From Chthonobacter albigriseus (GTDB lineage Bacteria; Pseudomonadota; Alphaproteobacteria; Rhizobiales; Pleomorphomonadaceae), in assembly GCF_013839445.1 (NCBI RefSeq), contig NZ_JACDIT010000011.1, positions 1 to 64,000 on the forward strand: a DNA stretch of 64,000 bases, in the 5' to 3' direction. Position numbers and translations under genes: made by a program. Below the pieces are notes generated by a model. It saw nothing but the letters and a program-made list of their open reading frames with translations. It did no database searches and was not told where the DNA came from. This document shows, piece by piece, positions 27,902-36,979 of this stretch (the first letter of the stretch is position 1; every line of letters begins with the position of its first letter).

Positions 27902-29281
27902 ATGTCTTCGGTGATCGAGAATCTCGCCGCCGTTCCCGCATCCACGGACGTGGCAGCCGGTCGGCTGCCTGCGTCGCAGTATGCGGAGAACTTCGCGGAC
28001 ATGCACCGCCCGCTCACCGCGCACGAGGCGCTGGTGGAGAGCGACCGCTGCTACTTCTGCTACGACGCGCCATGTCAGAAGGCATGCCCGACGTCGATCG
28101 ACATTCCGCTGTTCATCCGCAAGATCGGCACGGGCAATGTGGACGGATCGGCCGAGACCATCTTCTCCGCAAACATCCTCGGCGGCATGTGCGCCCGCGT
28201 CTGCCCCACCGAAACGTTGTGCGAAGAAGCCTGCGTCCGCAACACCGCCGAGGACAAGCCGGTCCGCATCGGTCTCCTGCAGCGCTACGCCACCGATCAC
28301 TATATGGCCGACCACGACACCTACGGCGCCCGCAAGCCGGCGACCGGCAAGCGGGTCGCAGTGGTCGGCGCCGGCCCGGCCGGACTCTCCTGCGCTCACT
28401 CCCTTGCAGCGGAAGGCCACGACGTCACGCTCTTCGACGCGCGCCGCAAGGCGGGCGGTCTCAACGAGCACGGCATCGCCACCTACAAGACGGTCGACGA
28501 CTTCGCCCAGTCCGAAGTCGACTTCGTCCTCGCGATCGGCGGCATAGCGCTTGAAACGGGCAAGGCGCTCGGCCGCGACCTGCGTCTGGCGGACCTTCGC
28601 CGCGACTTCGACGCCGTCTTCCTCGGGCTCGGCCTGCAGGCCGTCAACGCGCTCGGCCTGGAAGGCGAGGGCATGCTTGGAGTGGAAGATGCTGTCGCCT
28701 GGATCGAGATGCTTCGCCAGGCGCCCGACAAGGCCATGGTGCCGGTCGGCCGCCGCGTGGTCGTCATCGGCGGCGGCATGACCGCGGTCGACGCCGCGGT
28801 GCAGGCGAGGAAGCTCGGCGCGGAGGACGTGACGATGGTCTACCGACGCGGCCGCGAGCAGATGAACGCCTCCGCCTACGAGCAGGAGGTGGCGCAGATC
28901 AACGGCGTCAAGCTGGTCACCTGGGCCGAGCCCCGCGCGCTGCACGGCGCCAACGGCATCGTCACCGGCGTCGAGTTCGAGCGCACCTCCATCGGCCTCT
29001 CCGGCAAGCTGGAAGGCACCGGCGAACGCTTCGTGATCCCTTGCGATCAGGTGATGAAGGCGATCGGTCAGCTCTTCGTGCCGGGTCCGGTCGCCGGCGA
29101 GACGGCCGAGGCGATCGCCCTGGAGAAGAACCGCATTCGCGTCGACGACGAGCAGCGCACGTCGCTTACCAAGGTCTGGGCCGGCGGCGACTGCGTCCTC
29201 GGCGGCGAGGACCTGACCGTCGTCGCGGTCGAGCACGGCAAGATCGCCGCACGGTCCATCAACGCGGCGCTCGGCGCCTGA
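27902..29281 (+). CDS. preT: Dihydropyrimidine dehydrogenase subunit PreT
   Basis: The 459-residue protein is the NAD(P)H- and flavin-binding subunit of bacterial dihydropyrimidine dehydrogenase, which reduces uracil and thymine. The N-terminal part carries iron-sulfur cysteines (CYFCYDAPCQKACP, about residues 41-54, and CARVCPTETLCEEAC, about 97-111) as in glutamate synthase small subunits. Two Rossmann motifs follow (VVGAGPAGLSCAHSL and VVIGGGMTAVDAAV). I chose the ATG at 27902 behind GGAGGAGTCC; the frame extends upstream without support. It precedes preA by 20 bp. Confidence 0.93.
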   Translation: MSSVIENLAAVPASTDVAAGRLPASQYAENFADMHRPLTAHEALVESDRCYFCYDAPCQKACPTSIDIPLFIRKIGTGNVDGSAETIFSANILGGMCARVCPTETLCEEACVRNTAEDKPVRIGLLQRYATDHYMADHDTYGARKPATGKRVAVVGAGPAGLSCAHSLAAEGHDVTLFDARRKAGGLNEHGIATYKTVDDFAQSEVDFVLAIGGIALETGKALGRDLRLADLRRDFDAVFLGLGLQAVNALGLEGEGMLGVEDAVAWIEMLRQAPDKAMVPVGRRVVVIGGGMTAVDAAVQARKLGAEDVTMVYRRGREQMNASAYEQEVAQINGVKLVTWAEPRALHGANGIVTGVEFERTSIGLSGKLEGTGERFVIPCDQVMKAIGQLFVPGPVAGETAEAIALEKNRIRVDDEQRTSLTKVWAGGDCVLGGEDLTVVAVEHGKIAARSINAALGA

Positions 29282-29301
29282 TCCGAGGGGAGGGGAAAAC
29301 C

Positions 29302-30615
29302 ATGGCTGACCTTCGCACCGACTTCCTCGGCATCAAGTCGCCGAATCCGTTCTGGCTGGCCTCCGCGCCGCCGACCGACAAGCAGTACAACGTCGAGCGC
29401 GCCTTCAAGGCGGGCTGGGGCGGCGTGGTCTGGAAGACGCTTGGCGAGGATCCCGCCGTCGTCAACGTGAACGGCCCGCGCTACGGCGCCGTCCACTCCA
29501 ACGACCGCCGCCTGATCGCGCTCAACAACATCGAGCTCATCACCGACCGGCCGCTGGAGGTGAACCTCCGCGAGATCGCCGAGGTGAAGAAGAAGTGGCC
29601 GGATCGCGCCATGGTGGTCTCGCTGATGGTGCCTTGCGAGGAGCGCAACTGGACCACCATCGTTCAGCGCGTCGCCGAAACCGGCGCCGACGGCATCGAG
29701 CTGAACTTCGGCTGCCCGCATGGCATGTCCGAGCGCGGCATGGGATCGTCGGTGGGTCAGGTGCCCGAGTACATCGAGATGGTGACCCGCTGGTGCAAGG
29801 CGGCGAGCCGCATGCCGGTCATCGTCAAGCTGACGCCGAACATCACCGACATCCGCTATCCCGCCCGGGCCGCCAAGGCCGGCGGCGCCGACGCCGTGTC
29901 GCTGATCAACACCGTCTCCTCGATCATGTCGATCGACCTCGACAACTTCGCGCCAACCCCCACCATCGACGGCAAGGGCAGCCACGGCGGCATGTGCGGC
30001 CCGGCGGTAAAGCCGATCGCCCTTAACATGACCGCCGAGATCGCTCGCGACCCGATGACCCGCGGCCTGCCGATCTCCGGCATCGGCGGCGTCACCACCT
30101 GGCGCGACGCGGCCGAGTTCATCGCCCTCGGCTGCGGCACCGTGCAGGTCTGCACCGCCGTCATGACCTACGGCTTCAAGATCGTCGAGGAGATGATCGA
30201 CGGCCTCAGCCGCTACATGGACGAGAAGGGCTACCGCTCGATCGAGGACTTCCGCGGGCTGGCCGTGCCGAACGTCACCGACTGGCAGTTCCTGAACCTC
30301 AACTACGTCACCAAGGCCCGCATCGACCAGGACCTCTGCATCAAGTGCGGCCGCTGCCACATTGCCTGCGAGGACACCTCGCACCAGGCGATCACGCACA
30401 TGGTCGACGGCGTGCGGCACTTCGAGGTGATCGACGAGGAGTGCGTCGGCTGCAACCTCTGCGTCAACGTCTGCCCCGTGGAGAACTGCATCACCATGGA
30501 GCAGCTGACCGAGGGCATCGACCCCCGCACCAAGCGCCCGATCCACCCCGAATACGCCAACTGGACCACGCACCCGAACAACCCGGCCGCGGTGAACAAG
30601 GTCGCGGCCGAGTAG
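29302..30615 (+). CDS. preA: Dihydropyrimidine dehydrogenase subunit PreA
   Basis: The 437-residue catalytic subunit has an FMN-binding dihydroorotate-dehydrogenase-type barrel (about residues 1-315) and a C-terminal ferredoxin domain with two 4Fe-4S motifs (CIKCGRCHIAC and CVGCNLCVNVCPVENC). The barrel contains the NFGCPHGMSERGMG loop. With PreT it reduces pyrimidines to dihydropyrimidines, the substrate of HydA encoded downstream. The ribosome binding site GAGGGGAGGGG is strong. Confidence 0.94.
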   Translation: MADLRTDFLGIKSPNPFWLASAPPTDKQYNVERAFKAGWGGVVWKTLGEDPAVVNVNGPRYGAVHSNDRRLIALNNIELITDRPLEVNLREIAEVKKKWPDRAMVVSLMVPCEERNWTTIVQRVAETGADGIELNFGCPHGMSERGMGSSVGQVPEYIEMVTRWCKAASRMPVIVKLTPNITDIRYPARAAKAGGADAVSLINTVSSIMSIDLDNFAPTPTIDGKGSHGGMCGPAVKPIALNMTAEIARDPMTRGLPISGIGGVTTWRDAAEFIALGCGTVQVCTAVMTYGFKIVEEMIDGLSRYMDEKGYRSIEDFRGLAVPNVTDWQFLNLNYVTKARIDQDLCIKCGRCHIACEDTSHQAITHMVDGVRHFEVIDEECVGCNLCVNVCPVENCITMEQLTEGIDPRTKRPIHPEYANWTTHPNNPAAVNKVAAE

Positions 30616-30681
30616 GGCTCTTTCATATTCAACCAGTACGAAAGGTTCCCTTTATCGGGAATTTTCAGGATGATGGTTGTG

Positions 30682-30695
30682 CCATGGTAGCATGG
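30682..30695. promoter_or_regulatory. Inverted repeat upstream of hicAB, candidate operator
   Basis: CCATG-GTAG-CATGG is a 5-bp inverted repeat 35 bp before the hicA start. HicB antitoxins repress their own promoters through such palindromes; the assignment is by position only. Confidence 0.35.
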
Positions 30696-30729
30696 ATCTG
30701 ATTGACCTCAACAGATCTGTGGACTATCA

Positions 30730-30917
30730 ATGAACGCTCAGGAGCTGAAGCGGTGGTTGGCCAAGCGCGGCTGCAGCTTTGATCCCATAGGGGCGGCAGC
30801 GGGCATCTAACTGTCCGCCGCGGGGAGCGGACGTCGCAATTGCCCATGCATGGTGGTTCTAAGGAACTTGGCACGGGGCTGGTCCGGAAGATCAAGAAGG
30901 ACCTCGGCCTTGAGTAA
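30730..30917 (+). pseudogene. hicA: Frameshifted hicA toxin gene
   Basis: The first frame gives MNAQELKRWLAKRGCSFDPI and then runs into a stop. Shifting by two bases at the GGGGCGG run (about 30788-30794) restores GGSGHLTVRRGERTSQLPMHG, then KELGTGLVRKIKKDLGLE and a TAA. Together these make a textbook HicA mRNA interferase, including the catalytic His of GHLTV. The 188-base span is not a multiple of three, so one base has been lost or two gained. The toxin should be inactive unless the ribosome slips at the G run. The intact hicB follows by 24 bp. Confidence 0.88.
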
Positions 30918-30941
30918 CGGTGTGGACCGGGTGGACCCGTC

Positions 30942-31364
30942 ATGACCCTCCAGTATCCAATCGTTCTTACCCCCGATGATGACGGATCGCTGCTGGTCAC
31001 CTGTCCGGTGCTGCCGGAACTGACCACGTTCGGCGCGGACCAAAGCGAAGCGGTTCGTCAGGCTGAAGCCGCATTGGAAGAGGCCGTATCGGCACGTATC
31101 GCCGCGTGGGAACAGCTGCCGTTGTCCTCGGGGCGGCTCGGCGGCCTGTGTATCCGCCTTTCCCTTCAATCGACCCTGAAAGCCCTTCTCTACATCGCCT
31201 GTCGTGAGGAGAAAGTCACCCGCGCCGAACTTGTCCGCCGGCTCGGTTGGCATCGTGAGCAGGTCGACCGTCTCTTCCGGCTGGATCATGCGAGCCGCAT
31301 CGACCAGATCGAAGCGGCCTTCGGAGCTCTGGGCCGGCACGTGGAAGTCGAAGTCGCGGCCTGA
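30942..31364 (+). CDS. hicB: HicB-family antitoxin
   Basis: The 140-residue protein has the degenerate RNase-H-like HicB fold at the N-terminus (YPIVLTPDDDGSLLVTCP, then PELTTFGADQSEAVRQAEAA) and a C-terminal helix-turn-helix part (about 85-130) that should bind DNA. It neutralises HicA and represses the hicAB promoter in studied systems. The frame is intact although the toxin next to it is broken, so it may persist as a regulator or as protection against other HicA copies. It ends 7 bp from the convergent rutR stop. Confidence 0.88.
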   Translation: MTLQYPIVLTPDDDGSLLVTCPVLPELTTFGADQSEAVRQAEAALEEAVSARIAAWEQLPLSSGRLGGLCIRLSLQSTLKALLYIACREEKVTRAELVRRLGWHREQVDRLFRLDHASRIDQIEAAFGALGRHVEVEVAA

Positions 31365-31370
31365 TCGGTC

Positions 31371-32018
31371 CTACCGCGGCAGGATGCCTTGCAGCAGAAC
31401 GTCCAGAACGGTCTCGCTCGCCGCCTTGAACACCTCCGGATTCTCCATCCCGGAGCCGAGCAGAGCGCGGATCTGGGTGTCGAAGTCGGCGTAGTGCTGG
31501 GTCGTCGCCCAGATCATGAAGATCAGGTGCACCGGGTGGATCGCGCGGAGCTTGCCGTCCGCGATCCAGCCGCGCAGCACGCCGGCCTTCTCGTCAACGA
31601 CCTCCTTCAGTTCCGTGCGCAGCATGCCGTCGATCAGCGGGGCGCCCTGCATGATCTCGCCGACGAACAGCCGGCTCTCCTGAGGACGGTCGCGCGCCTG
31701 CTCCAGCTTCACCCGGATGTAGCGGCCGATCTCCTCGGCAGGATCGCCGTCCGGGTCCATCTCGCCGAAGGGGGCGAGCCACATGTCCAGCGTGCGCTGC
31801 AGCACGGCCGTATAGATGTCCTGCTTGCGCCGGAAATAATAGAGCAGGTTCGGCTTCGACATCCCCGCCCGCTCCGCGATCTGATCGACGGTCGCGCCAC
31901 GAAATCCATAGGTGGAGAAGACGTCCAGGGCGGCGTCGAGGATTTTCTCCTCGTTCTCGGCCTGGATCCGCGTGCGCTTCTTGGAGGCGCGGGCGCGGGC
32001 AAGATTGATGTCGTCCAT
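31371..32018 (-). CDS. rutR: TetR-family regulator RutR-like
   Basis: The 215-residue repressor has an N-terminal helix-turn-helix (VDQIAERAGMSKPNLLYYF, about residues 43-61) and a ligand-binding C-terminal domain of the TetR_C RutR type (WLAPFGEMDPDGDP, then a helical bundle with WATTQHYADF). RutR senses uracil or thymine and controls pyrimidine use in other proteobacteria. The surrounding pyrimidine genes, and a near-match to the E. coli RutR box before hydA, support the assignment. It is convergent with hicB. Confidence 0.85.
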   Translation of the reverse strand: MDDINLARARASKKRTRIQAENEEKILDAALDVFSTYGFRGATVDQIAERAGMSKPNLLYYFRRKQDIYTAVLQRTLDMWLAPFGEMDPDGDPAEEIGRYIRVKLEQARDRPQESRLFVGEIMQGAPLIDGMLRTELKEVVDEKAGVLRGWIADGKLRAIHPVHLIFMIWATTQHYADFDTQIRALLGSGMENPEVFKAASETVLDVLLQGILPR

Positions 32019-32127
32019 CGTCCACCTTGTCCGGAGTCGAGCCGGAATTCTTTCGTCCGGTTTAAACTACGGGGCGAGGCGGGGCTAGAGGTCACCCGCC
32101 TGTGCGTCCACAGGATGCCACGGACGC

Positions 32128-32676
32128 TCAGAACGACGGCGGCGTGCAGGCGCTGACCAGTTCGCACGGCTCGGTTCCGACGTTGCGGAAGCGATGCGGC
32201 TCGGAGCTCGTGAAGTAATAGGCGTCGCCCGGTCCGAGCACCTCGCGCCGGTCACCGACCGTCACCTCGAGCTGACCGCGAAGGATGATGGCGGCCTCCT
32301 CGCCCTGGTGCTTGAGGGGGATCCGGCCGGAGTCGGCTCCGGCTTCGTAGCGTTCCATGATCAATTGCAGTGCGCGGCCGGTCAGGTCCTTGCCGACCTG
32401 CCGATAGGAGACTCCACCGCGCCCGATCTCCTTCAACTCCGAGGCGCGGAAAAACACCTGACCGGGCGTGGAATCCACCGCGAAGAAGTCCGACAGCGCC
32501 ATGGGGATAGCGTCGAGGATCCGCTTCAGGGCGCCGACCGACGGATTCACCGCGTTGGACTCGATCTGGCTCACTGTGGCGTTCGAGATCCCCGCCGCCT
32601 TGGCGAGCCCGCGCTGCGAAAACCCCCGCGCTTCGCGCACGGTTCTGAGCCGCCCGCCGACATCGAACCCGTCCAT
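32128..32676 (-). CDS. Cupin-domain XRE-family transcriptional regulator (PuuR-like)
   Basis: The 182-residue protein has an N-terminal lambda-repressor-type helix-turn-helix (FSQRGLAKAAGISNATVSQIE, shown in part, about residues 18-38) and a C-terminal cupin barrel (about 105-178) with GEEAAIILRGQLEV and SSEPHRFRN motifs. Such proteins (PuuR, SutR) regulate amine and amino-acid catabolism. It is divergent from the beta-alanine aminotransferase gene, so it probably controls that operon. The frame extends to 32961, but the ATG at 32676 fits the family. Confidence 0.82.
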   Translation of the reverse strand: MDGFDVGGRLRTVREARGFSQRGLAKAAGISNATVSQIESNAVNPSVGALKRILDAIPMALSDFFAVDSTPGQVFFRASELKEIGRGGVSYRQVGKDLTGRALQLIMERYEAGADSGRIPLKHQGEEAAIILRGQLEVTVGDRREVLGPGDAYYFTSSEPHRFRNVGTEPCELVSACTPPSF

Positions 32677-32697
32677 CCCGCTTCCCCATGTTAAATC

Positions 32698-32780
32698 GTT
32701 CGGTATTCTGAACGGATGAGCCGGAAAGACAAGTGAAATCAATACCACCGTCTCCGCGAACAAAACCGCTTGTTCAGTAT
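32698..32780. promoter_or_regulatory. Pair of direct repeats in the divergent promoter region
   Basis: GTTCGGTAT (32698-32706) and GTTCAGTAT (32772-32780) are 74 bp apart between the cupin regulator and the aminotransferase gene. The first copy is also part of the inverted repeat CGTTC...GAACG (32697-32714). They are candidate operator sites for the divergent regulator. Confidence 0.35.
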
Positions 32781-32845
32781 CCACGAAGACCGATAAACTG
32801 ATCCCCTGAGCGCATCCGCGCCCTTCGGCCTCAAGGATTCCCGAT

Positions 32846-34177
32846 ATGAACGAGCACGTCCCGGCTCCAGCCCCGAACAATCTCGAAGCTTTCTGGATGC
32901 CGTTCACGGCGAACCGGCAGTTCAAGAAGGAGCCCCGCCTCTTCGCCTCGGCCAAGGGCATGTACTACACGACGACCGAAGGCCAGAAAGTGCTGGACGG
33001 CACCGCGGGCCTGTGGTGCGTCAACGCCGGGCACGCCCGTCCGCGCATCGTCGAGGCGGTGCAGAAACAGATCGCCGAGCTGGACTACGCCCCGGCCTTC
33101 CAGATGGGCCACCCCAAGGCCTTTGAGCTCGCCTCGCGGCTCGTCAACTACCTGCCGAGCCCGCTCGACCACATCTTCTTCACGAACTCCGGGTCGGAGT
33201 CGGTCGAGACGGCCCTCAAGATTGCGCTCGCCTATCAGCGCGCCAAGGGCAAGGGCCAGAAGTTCCGCCTGATCGGCCGCGAGCGCGGCTACCACGGCGT
33301 CAACTTCGGCGGCATCTCGGTCGGCGGCATCACCAACAACCGCAAGTTCTTCGGCACTCTGCTGACCGGAGTCGACCACATCCGCCACACCCACGACCTC
33401 GCCCGCAACGCCTTCTCCCGCGGCGAGCCGGAGCATGGGGTGGAGTTCGCCGACGATCTGGAGAAGCTTGTCGCGCTCCATGATCCCTCCACCATTGCCG
33501 CCGTGATCGTCGAGCCGGTCGCCGGCTCCACCGGCGTGCTCATCCCGCCGAAGGGCTACCTGAAGCGGATCCGCGAGATCTGCACCAAGCACGACATCCT
33601 GCTGATCTTCGACGAGGTCATCACCGGCTTCGGCCGCCTCGGCACGCCGTTCGCGGTCGAGTACTTCGACGTCGTCCCCGACATGGTTGTCTGCGCCAAG
33701 GGCATCACCAACGGCGTCATTCCGATGGGCGGCGTCTTCGTCTCCAACGAGATCTACGACACCTTCATGACCGGTCCGGAGCATGCCATCGAGCTGTTCC
33801 ACGGCTACACCTACTCGGCCCATCCGGTCGCCTGCGCCGCGGCCCTCGGCACGCTCGACACCTACGAGGAGGAAGGCCTGCTGACCCGCGGCGCCGAGAT
33901 GGCGTCCTACTTCGAGACCGCGCTGCACACCCTGAAGGGCATGCCGCACGTCATCGACGTCCGCAACATCGGCCTCGTCGGCGCGATCGAGCTGGAGCCG
34001 AAACCGGGCGAGCCGACCAAGCGCGCCTTCACCGCCTTCCTCGACGCCTACAAGGAAGGCGTGCTGATCCGCACGACCGGCGATATCATCGCCCTCTCGC
34101 CGCCGCTGATCGTCGAGAAGGAGCAGATCGACGAGATCGTCGCGACGCTTGCCCTGGTGCTGAGCCGCCTGGACTGA
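32846..34177 (+). CDS. Beta-alanine (omega-amino acid):pyruvate aminotransferase
   Basis: This 443-residue class III PLP aminotransferase has FTNSGSESVETALK (cofactor phosphate binding), FDEVITGFGRLG (Asp that holds the pyridine nitrogen) and VCAKGITNG (Schiff-base Lys). The N-terminal FWMPFTANRQFKKEPR is typical of beta-alanine:pyruvate transaminases. It converts beta-alanine, the end product of uracil breakdown, to malonate semialdehyde. mmsA follows after 186 bp. The cupin regulator is divergent. Confidence 0.9.
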   Translation: MNEHVPAPAPNNLEAFWMPFTANRQFKKEPRLFASAKGMYYTTTEGQKVLDGTAGLWCVNAGHARPRIVEAVQKQIAELDYAPAFQMGHPKAFELASRLVNYLPSPLDHIFFTNSGSESVETALKIALAYQRAKGKGQKFRLIGRERGYHGVNFGGISVGGITNNRKFFGTLLTGVDHIRHTHDLARNAFSRGEPEHGVEFADDLEKLVALHDPSTIAAVIVEPVAGSTGVLIPPKGYLKRIREICTKHDILLIFDEVITGFGRLGTPFAVEYFDVVPDMVVCAKGITNGVIPMGGVFVSNEIYDTFMTGPEHAIELFHGYTYSAHPVACAAALGTLDTYEEEGLLTRGAEMASYFETALHTLKGMPHVIDVRNIGLVGAIELEPKPGEPTKRAFTAFLDAYKEGVLIRTTGDIIALSPPLIVEKEQIDEIVATLALVLSRLD

Positions 34178-34363
34178 GCGACCACCGAGAGACGTTCGGC
34201 GCAGTGCCATGTGAACCTCCCCTCCGGCACGAGGGGAGGGCACGCGCCGGTAAAGACCAGTGCAGACGGCGTCCCCGCGCAGCCATGCCGTGCCGTCGCT
34301 TTTGGCCGACAGGCCCGGTGGCGAGCCGAATGGGACGCCGCGCAAGAACCCGAGGAAACATCC

Positions 34364-35857
<1,494 letters not shown>

Positions 35858-35867
35858 GGATCCGAAA

Positions 35868-36167
35868 ATGTCGAGGTTCCAGGCGCGTCCGCCGGCCGTC
35901 TCCACCGTCCTTCAGGACGACGAGCGCTGCCGCGTGACGCGCTGGGACTTCGAGCCCGGCGCCGACACCGGTTGGCACAGGCATGGCATGGCCTACCTCG
36001 TCATCCCGATGACCGACTGCAGCTTCCTGATCGAGGATGCCGAGGGTGAGCGTCGTGTCGACGTCCCGATGGGCGCGACCTACACTCGCTCGGAGGGCAT
36101 CGAGCACAACGTCGTCAACGGCGGGACCGAGCCGATGAGCTTCATCGAGGTGGAGTTCAAGCGGTGA
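35868..36167 (+). CDS. bauB: Small cupin protein, BauB-like
   Basis: The 99-residue single-domain cupin has GWHRHGMAYLVIPM (metal-binding His pair) and EGIEHNVVNGG (third His). It lies 10 bp after mmsA, clearly co-transcribed. In Pseudomonas a cupin named BauB is encoded with beta-alanine catabolism genes, but its reaction is unknown. The name here is by similarity and context. Confidence 0.7.
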   Translation: MSRFQARPPAVSTVLQDDERCRVTRWDFEPGADTGWHRHGMAYLVIPMTDCSFLIEDAEGERRVDVPMGATYTRSEGIEHNVVNGGTEPMSFIEVEFKR

Positions 36168-36200
36168 GCGGCCCTTGACGGCCAGCGTACTTGACGTACT

Positions 36201-36218
36201 GTGACTACATGTAGTCAC
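36201..36218. promoter_or_regulatory. Perfect 18-bp palindrome, operator of the toxin-antitoxin operon
   Basis: GTGACTACATGTAGTCAC is identical to its reverse complement. It lies 15 bp before the antitoxin start, and TTGACG hexamers occur at 36175-36180 and 36191-36196. Position and symmetry fit an autoregulatory site for the Phd-type antitoxin. Confidence 0.75.
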
Positions 36219-36233
36219 AATGTGGAGGGGCTC

Positions 36234-36506
36234 GTGAAGACCGTTCAACTGCGGGATGCGAAAGCGACGCTCTCCAAGCTCGTCGACGAAGCCGCAGACG
36301 GGGAACCGACGATCATCACCCGTCACGGCCGCCCCGATGCCGTCCTGGTGCCGTTCTCGAAGGCCGCAGAGTTGTATCCCGAGCTCGAGAAACAGCAGGC
36401 GTCCCACGATGCCGGAAACTTCGGAGCTCTGCTCCTCTCCTTCCCCGGCGGGGTCGAGTTCGAGCGCGACGAGGCGTCCGCCCTCCGCGAGGTCGATCTT
36501 GGCTGA
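36234..36506 (+). CDS. Phd/YefM-family antitoxin
   Basis: The 90-residue protein begins MKTVQLRDAKATLSKLVDEA, the typical Phd fold that binds DNA, with TRHGRPDAVLVPFSKA in the middle. The C-terminus, rich in acidic residues, should wrap the toxin. The GTG at 36234 follows GGAGGGG. It overlaps the toxin gene by 8 bp and is preceded by a perfect palindrome. Confidence 0.88.
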   Translation: MKTVQLRDAKATLSKLVDEAADGEPTIITRHGRPDAVLVPFSKAAELYPELEKQQASHDAGNFGALLLSFPGGVEFERDEASALREVDLG

Positions 36507-36960
36507 GTTTCTCGTCGACACGTCTGTGTTGTCGGCACTCGCTCCCGGCAGAATGGGCGTACCCGAGGGACTCGCCCAATGGATACTGCGCGAGGAGGCT
36601 CGCCTGTTTCTGCCGGCGATCGTCTTGGCAGAAATAGAACAGGGCATTTCCCAGTTGAGGCGGGTCGGGAGTCTGGCGAAAGCCGCTCTCCTGACGGATT
36701 GGCAGGCGAATGTGACCTCCCGGTTCGCGGCACGTATCCTGCCATTGGATGCCGAAGTGGCAATTGAACTAGGCCGTATGTCGGACCGTCTGAAGGCGGA
36801 CGGAAGGCATCCCGGTCTCGCAGATACGGTGATCGCCGCCACGGCGCGCGTTCGCCACAAGGTGGTGCTCACACGCAACCTCCGGCACTTTATTCCGACG
36901 GGTGTTGGCGTCGCCGATCCCTTCGAGACCACCTTCTGGTCGCCTCCACAATTAGACTGA
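36499..36960 (+). CDS. vapC: VapC-type PIN-domain ribonuclease toxin
   Basis: The 153-residue PIN protein has the acidic active-site residues: Asp in FLVDTSVLSAL, Glu in VLAEIEQGI and Asp in GLADTVIAA, plus the closing LTRNLRHF. VapC toxins cleave tRNA or rRNA and are restrained by the partner antitoxin. The TTG at 36499 is the only start that keeps the first Asp strand and overlaps the antitoxin stop. The context is a Phd-type rather than VapB-type antitoxin, as in FitAB-like pairs. Confidence 0.85.
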   Translation: MAEFLVDTSVLSALAPGRMGVPEGLAQWILREEARLFLPAIVLAEIEQGISQLRRVGSLAKAALLTDWQANVTSRFAARILPLDAEVAIELGRMSDRLKADGRHPGLADTVIAATARVRHKVVLTRNLRHFIPTGVGVADPFETTFWSPPQLD

Positions 36961-36979
36961 CCTTTCCAGGAGCCCACCC

